In this document: positions 41,649 to 42,896 of the stretch, piece by piece
Numbering within the stretch: position 1 is the stretch's first letter
Layout of the letters: the number at the start of each line of letters is the position of its first letter
Translations under genes and position numbers: made by a program
From: CALCKW01 sp033852095
GTDB lineage: Bacteria; Pseudomonadota; Gammaproteobacteria; CALCKW01
Assembly: GCA_033852095.1 (NCBI GenBank)
Contig: JAWSVD010000204.1
Span: 1 to 42,896, forward strand
Reading direction: 5' to 3'
Length of the DNA stretch: 42,896 bases
Notes under the pieces: generated by a model
Database searches by the model: none
What the model was told of the DNA's origin: nothing
What the model saw: only the letters and a program-made list of their open reading frames with translations

Positions 41649-41963
41649 ATGGCAAGTAGTATCGATGGCCTCGCGGGCAATCGCGGCGTTGCCATAGAGA
41701 GCAATCTCAAGCCAAACGCTGAGAAATCCGCGGAAAAATCAGCAGTAGGCAGCCCCGCAGCAAAGACCGACACAGTCGCTCTGACAGCCGAGGCAAAGAG
41801 CCTGCAGCAACTGGGCAAGAGCGCCAACACGCAGGACGGTTATTTTGACCAGGGCCGCGTGGACGCTATCAAACAATCCATAGCCGAAGGGCAATACGCT
41901 GTTGATTCCGAGCGTGTGGCTGAGAAGTTTATGGAAACGGAGCAGTTGTTAGGCAAGGTCTAG
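41649..41963 (+). CDS. flgM: Negative regulator of flagellin synthesis FlgM (anti-sigma28)
   Basis: Small anti-sigma factor, 104 aa, that holds FliA (sigma28) inactive until the hook is finished and FlgM is exported. The N-terminal half is low-complexity and disordered (Ala, Ser, Lys rich), and the C-terminal half (about 60-100) has the FliA-binding pattern FDQGRVDAIKQSIAEGQYAV followed by AEKFMETEQLL. GGAGA precedes the ATG by about seven bases. It sits 78 bases after flgA and 13 before flgN. Confidence 0.95.
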   Translation: MASSIDGLAGNRGVAIESNLKPNAEKSAEKSAVGSPAAKTDTVALTAEAKSLQQLGKSANTQDGYFDQGRVDAIKQSIAEGQYAVDSERVAEKFMETEQLLGKV

Positions 41964-41976
41964 CAACAGACACACA

Positions 41977-42456
41977 ATGACAAATGAAGCTGTACGTACG
42001 GAAACGATCAGCGAGCGACTGGCCATACTGGCAGTAGCAATTGGCGCATTGGAAGCCGCCATAGACGCAACGGACAAAGCACTGCAAGCCACCTCCGCGG
42101 AGGAGCTGTCAGCTGCGATCGCAGCGCAAAACAAGGCGGCCAATCAAACGCTGTCGCTCAAAAAGCAACTCATAGTCAGCCTTGAGGGCAACGTCGGCGG
42201 TGCTACAGATAGCACCTTGCAGGCGCTGCTGAGCACGCACCCAGATGCCACGGCACTTCTCCCCCAGCTCGAAGAGATCGAGCTCAGGCTCCGAGCTGGC
42301 CAGTTGAATTTGACCCAACAGGCACAAGTTGTGAATAAAATGCAAGCCATCAACCGTCAACTACTGGGCGCACTCACCGACACTGAAAACCACAGCTATG
42401 ACAGCCATGGCTCCCACGCTGATGCGAGCAACGGGCGTGTATTTGCCAAGGCCTGA
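41977..42456 (+). CDS. flgN: Flagellar chaperone FlgN
   Basis: Cytosolic export chaperone for FlgK and FlgL, 159 aa and almost entirely helical. The pattern of heptad-like Leu/Ile with LSLKKQLIVSLEG and LNLTQQAQVVNKMQAINRQ fits FlgN, and gene order (flgM then flgN) supports it. The C-terminal tail (about 138-159) is polar, His/Ser/Asp rich. Identity rests mainly on order and helical pattern, since FlgN sequences diverge widely. Confidence 0.85.
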   Translation: MTNEAVRTETISERLAILAVAIGALEAAIDATDKALQATSAEELSAAIAAQNKAANQTLSLKKQLIVSLEGNVGGATDSTLQALLSTHPDATALLPQLEEIELRLRAGQLNLTQQAQVVNKMQAINRQLLGALTDTENHSYDSHGSHADASNGRVFAKA

Positions 42457-42716
42457 GTTGTAACAAACAGCACAGCAGGAGCAGCCTTCAGGTGCCCTGC
42501 GAATAAGGCAGCACTGTGCCACACACGGCATATTAGCAAGACCCTTCGAAGACCCCACTAGATCACCCTGCACATGCATGGCTTAACGCGCCGATAACAG
42601 ACAGCGCAACCAACAGGGATCTGGGAAGAGAGACCCTCTCTGAGAGCGGTCATCAACAGACTCTCCGCAGCTGAGCCCCGACAGCCACTTGGCCCCACGA
42701 GCTGAATTACAGGCAC
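42457..42716. other. 260-bp region between flgN and the tRNA terminator
   Basis: No gene is apparent. A short hairpin AGAGAG/CTCTCT near 42627-42641 is the only structure I see. It may include the 3' end of the flgMN transcript. Confidence 0.4.
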
Positions 42717-42744
42717 AAAAAAGGGCGCCACTGATGTGCGCCCT
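42717..42744 (-). terminator. Rho-independent terminator after tRNA-Ala
   Basis: On the minus strand AGGGCGC pairs with GCGCCCT (42744-42738 with 42728-42722) over a nine-base loop and is followed by a run of Us (42722-42717). It lies 14 bases after the tRNA 3' end. Confidence 0.9.
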
Positions 42745-42757
42745 GATTTAAATAGAT

Positions 42758-42833
42758 TGGTGGAGCCAGGCGGGATCGAACCGCCGACCTCTACACTGCC
42801 AGTGTAGCGCTCTCCCAGCTGAGCTATGGCCCC
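42758..42833 (-). tRNA. tRNA-Ala (anticodon GGC)
   Basis: A 76-base tRNA including encoded CCA. The acceptor stem GGGGCCA pairs with TGGCTCC and includes the G3-U70 pair that identifies Ala tRNAs. The D arm is AGCTCAGCTGGGAGAGC, the anticodon arm CTACA-CTGGCAG-TGTAG with anticodon GGC, and the T arm GGCGGTTCGATCCCGCC. It is a single gene with its own promoter upstream and terminator downstream. Confidence 0.98.
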
Positions 42834-42849
42834 CAAATCTAAGCCGACA

Positions 42850-42878
42850 ATATTACCGCTCAACCAAGCCTTCGTCAA
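42850..42878 (-). promoter_or_regulatory. Sigma70 promoter of tRNA-Ala
   Basis: On the minus strand TTGACG (42878-42873) and TAATAT (42855-42850) are 17 bases apart, about 16 bases before the tRNA 5' end. This is a strong consensus-type promoter. Confidence 0.85.
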
Positions 42879-42896
42879 GCCCTAGCGGTAAAGTAT

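Noticed and set aside
42758..42833. tRNA-Ala as an integration site
   Set aside because: The gene is intact with its own promoter and terminator, and no integrase or repeated tRNA 3' end is visible nearby.
1..42896. CRISPR arrays, integrases, transposases, phage genes or toxin-antitoxin pairs
   Set aside because: None were found; repeats seen are short tandem or hairpin elements only.

Overview
The window looks like part of a chromosome from a flagellated gammaproteobacterium, possibly a marine heterotroph. The evidence is a Pseudomonas/Vibrio-style flgBCDEFGHIJKL cluster with divergent flgA-flgM-flgN, sigma54-like and sigma28-like promoter motifs, sbcDC, rhlE and a tRNA-Ala(GGC). The genus cannot be fixed from the sequence alone. 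A 35-base N run inside rhlE shows that this is a scaffolded assembly, probably a draft genome or MAG.

Layout. (1) 1-2972, minus: a GntR/FCD regulator, then a TauABC/SsuABC-type ABC importer (substrate-binding protein, ATPase, permease cut off by the window edge). (2) 3347-5678, minus: a secreted cysteine-rich DUF4124-like protein and a PLP-dependent group II decarboxylase, separated by a short run of 12-bp tandem repeats. (3) 5908-10088, minus: sbcD-sbcC, divergent from rhlE (10245-11852, plus). (4) 11910-19061: an M20 amidohydrolase (minus) divergent from a complete five-gene peptide ABC importer (two ATPases, binding protein, two permeases). (5) 19102-23413: three surface-glycan genes (GT4 glycosyltransferase, O-antigen ligase/polymerase-like membrane protein, Wzx-like flippase). 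(6) 23469-42456: the flagellar region. (7) 42758-42833: tRNA-Ala with its own promoter and terminator.

The flagellar region reads on the minus strand from flgB to flgL (rod, hook, L/P rings, rod-cap muramidase, hook-filament junction). It continues into fliB (flagellin lysine N-methylase), a flavoprotein monooxygenase-like gene whose start overlaps the fliB stop by four bases, and two tandem 500-residue flagellin genes. flgA, flgM (anti-sigma28) and flgN (FlgK/FlgL chaperone) run divergently. Promoter motifs fit the usual hierarchy: sigma54-type sites face each other between flgB and flgA, while sigma28-type sites precede flgM, flgK and both flagellin genes.

The most unusual element is the fliB plus flavoprotein pair between flgL and the flagellins. 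It suggests a two-enzyme flagellin modification pathway (methylation plus a flavin-dependent oxidation). This is inferred from gene context and motifs only. The glycan genes just beyond the second flagellin may add a further surface-modification function, but nothing in the sequence ties them to the filament.
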